NCBI GenBank assembly: GCA_045616665.1
Contig: JAZLHE010000012.1
Span: 1-25,583, forward strand
Length of the DNA stretch: 25,583 bases
Direction of reading: 5' to 3'
Source of the DNA: RUG11690 sp045616665
GTDB lineage: Bacteria > Bacteroidota > Bacteroidia > Bacteroidales > WCHB1-69
Positions 25,202-25,583 of this stretch are shown in pieces (the stretch's first letter is position 1; every line of letters begins with the position of its first letter). Both the position numbers and the translations under genes were made by a program. Below the pieces are notes generated by a model. It was not told the origin of the DNA and did no database searches. It worked only from the letters and a program-made list of their open reading frames with translations.

Positions 25202-25222
25202 ATTTTGATATTATTTTGATAT
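25202..25222. repeat. Direct repeat ATTTTGATAT x2, candidate operator
   Basis: ATTTTGATAT occurs at 25202-25211 and again at 25213-25222, an 11-bp period or about one helical turn. It lies between the -7 box (25234-25241) and the start codon of the ribbon-helix-helix gene. Such spacing suits two repressor dimers side by side. The role is inferred. Confidence 0.5.
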
Positions 25223-25233
25223 CATTGTGAATG

Positions 25234-25241
25234 CAAATGTA
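25234..25241 (-). promoter_or_regulatory. -7 promoter box for the ribbon-helix-helix gene
   Basis: The minus strand reads TACATTTG at 25241-25234, fitting TAnnTTTG. The start near 25227 would give a leader of about 52 nt that contains the ATTTTGATAT repeats. Confidence 0.6.
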
Positions 25242-25583
25242 TAAATTGTTTTCAAAGTTTTGTCGTTTTTGATTAAAATTTATCTTGTTGATAATCAGCG
25301 TTTTGTTTTAAATGATAAAAATGATGCCTTTTTATTGTTGATAGATTTGGAAGAAAAGGAAGTCCGATTGTGATTTAATTTGTATCTTTGTGGAGTGAAA
25401 AATGAAATGTATCAAGACCTGACAAAGTGAACTAATTGAATAAAATCCTTAATTCCGCAGATTATTCTTGAATTTTGCCTGTTGAAAAATGACAAGCCGT
25501 TGTTAATAAATAACTTAGCAACGACTTGCATTTCTCGATAATTTCACCTATTTTTGTGCTGTGAAACCTAAAAAACGGGTGAT
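25242..25583. other. Right-edge stretch without a recognised gene
   Basis: I see no protein-coding gene here. Two plus-strand -7-like boxes are present: TATCTTTG (25383-25390) and TATTTTTG (25549-25556). The first is followed by a 6-codon ORF (ATG at 25402, MKCIKT). An imperfect 10-bp inverted repeat lies at 25493-25502 / 25519-25528. A GTG at 25561 opens a frame (VKPKKRV) that runs off the edge and could be the start of a further gene, but this is too short to support. Confidence 0.5.
25383..25390 (+). promoter_or_regulatory. Plus-strand -7-like box with no recognised downstream gene
   Basis: TATCTTTG is identical to the rpsO -7 box. A transcript would start near 25397 and enter a region with only a 6-codon ORF, so it may serve a small RNA or a gene beyond the window. 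Confidence 0.45.

Noticed and set aside
1..25583. CRISPR arrays, rRNA genes, complete insertion sequences, prophage genes or riboswitches
   Set aside because: No regularly spaced repeats, rRNA-like sequence, transposase or integrase motifs, or known aptamer cores were seen on reading both strands.

Overview
The window looks like core chromosome from a member of the Bacteroidota, most likely order Bacteroidales. The evidence is protein-level and promoter-level: the HU / tiny basic protein / RNase G cluster, divergent tamB-tsaD, a eukaryotic-type GH13 branching enzyme, a short-LID adenylate kinase, and recurrent TAnnTTTG -7 boxes just upstream of genes with almost no Shine-Dalgarno sequences. 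Genus cannot be fixed from the sequence alone.

Left part (1-7284, minus strand). The first 75 bases are the N-terminus of a ribonuclease E/G running off the left edge. Upstream of it lie a 29-codon, extremely basic ORF (156-245) and an HU-type DNA-binding protein with its own promoter. A strong 16-bp hairpin plus U-run sits immediately before the RNase start. Next comes an apparent operon read tamB (1545 aa, TTG start) -> AI-2E family permease -> deoC.

Middle part (7297-14773). tsaD is divergent from tamB, with only 12 bp between the two starts. It is followed by a glycogen branching enzyme and lipoate-protein ligase, then a VUT-family (YhhQ-like) transporter with its own promoter. A shared hairpin terminator separates the transporter from tRNA-His on the opposite strand. 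The minus strand then carries a DUF1294 membrane protein -> dusB pair. Plus-strand hpt and adk follow, each with its own promoter.

Right part (14782-25583). Minus-strand ygiQ (radical SAM) and a secreted 1112-aa TPR + MORN-like repeat protein are followed by a decayed YhcG/DUF1016 nuclease that has lost its start and its middle. Next are a secreted protein with two SGNH-hydrolase-like domains (the second lacking the catalytic residues), then rpsO and pnp with a hairpin between them and a strong terminator after pnp. The window ends with a small ribbon-helix-helix protein on the minus strand that has a direct-repeat candidate operator. The last 400 bases have two promoter-like boxes and an inverted repeat but no recognisable gene.

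Most genes are housekeeping: RNA processing and modification, translation, nucleotide salvage, cofactor attachment and envelope assembly. I do not see a complete novel multi-gene system. The most interesting items are the structured mRNA region around the tiny basic ORF and the RNase start, the nuclease remnant, the double SGNH protein and the giant MORN protein.
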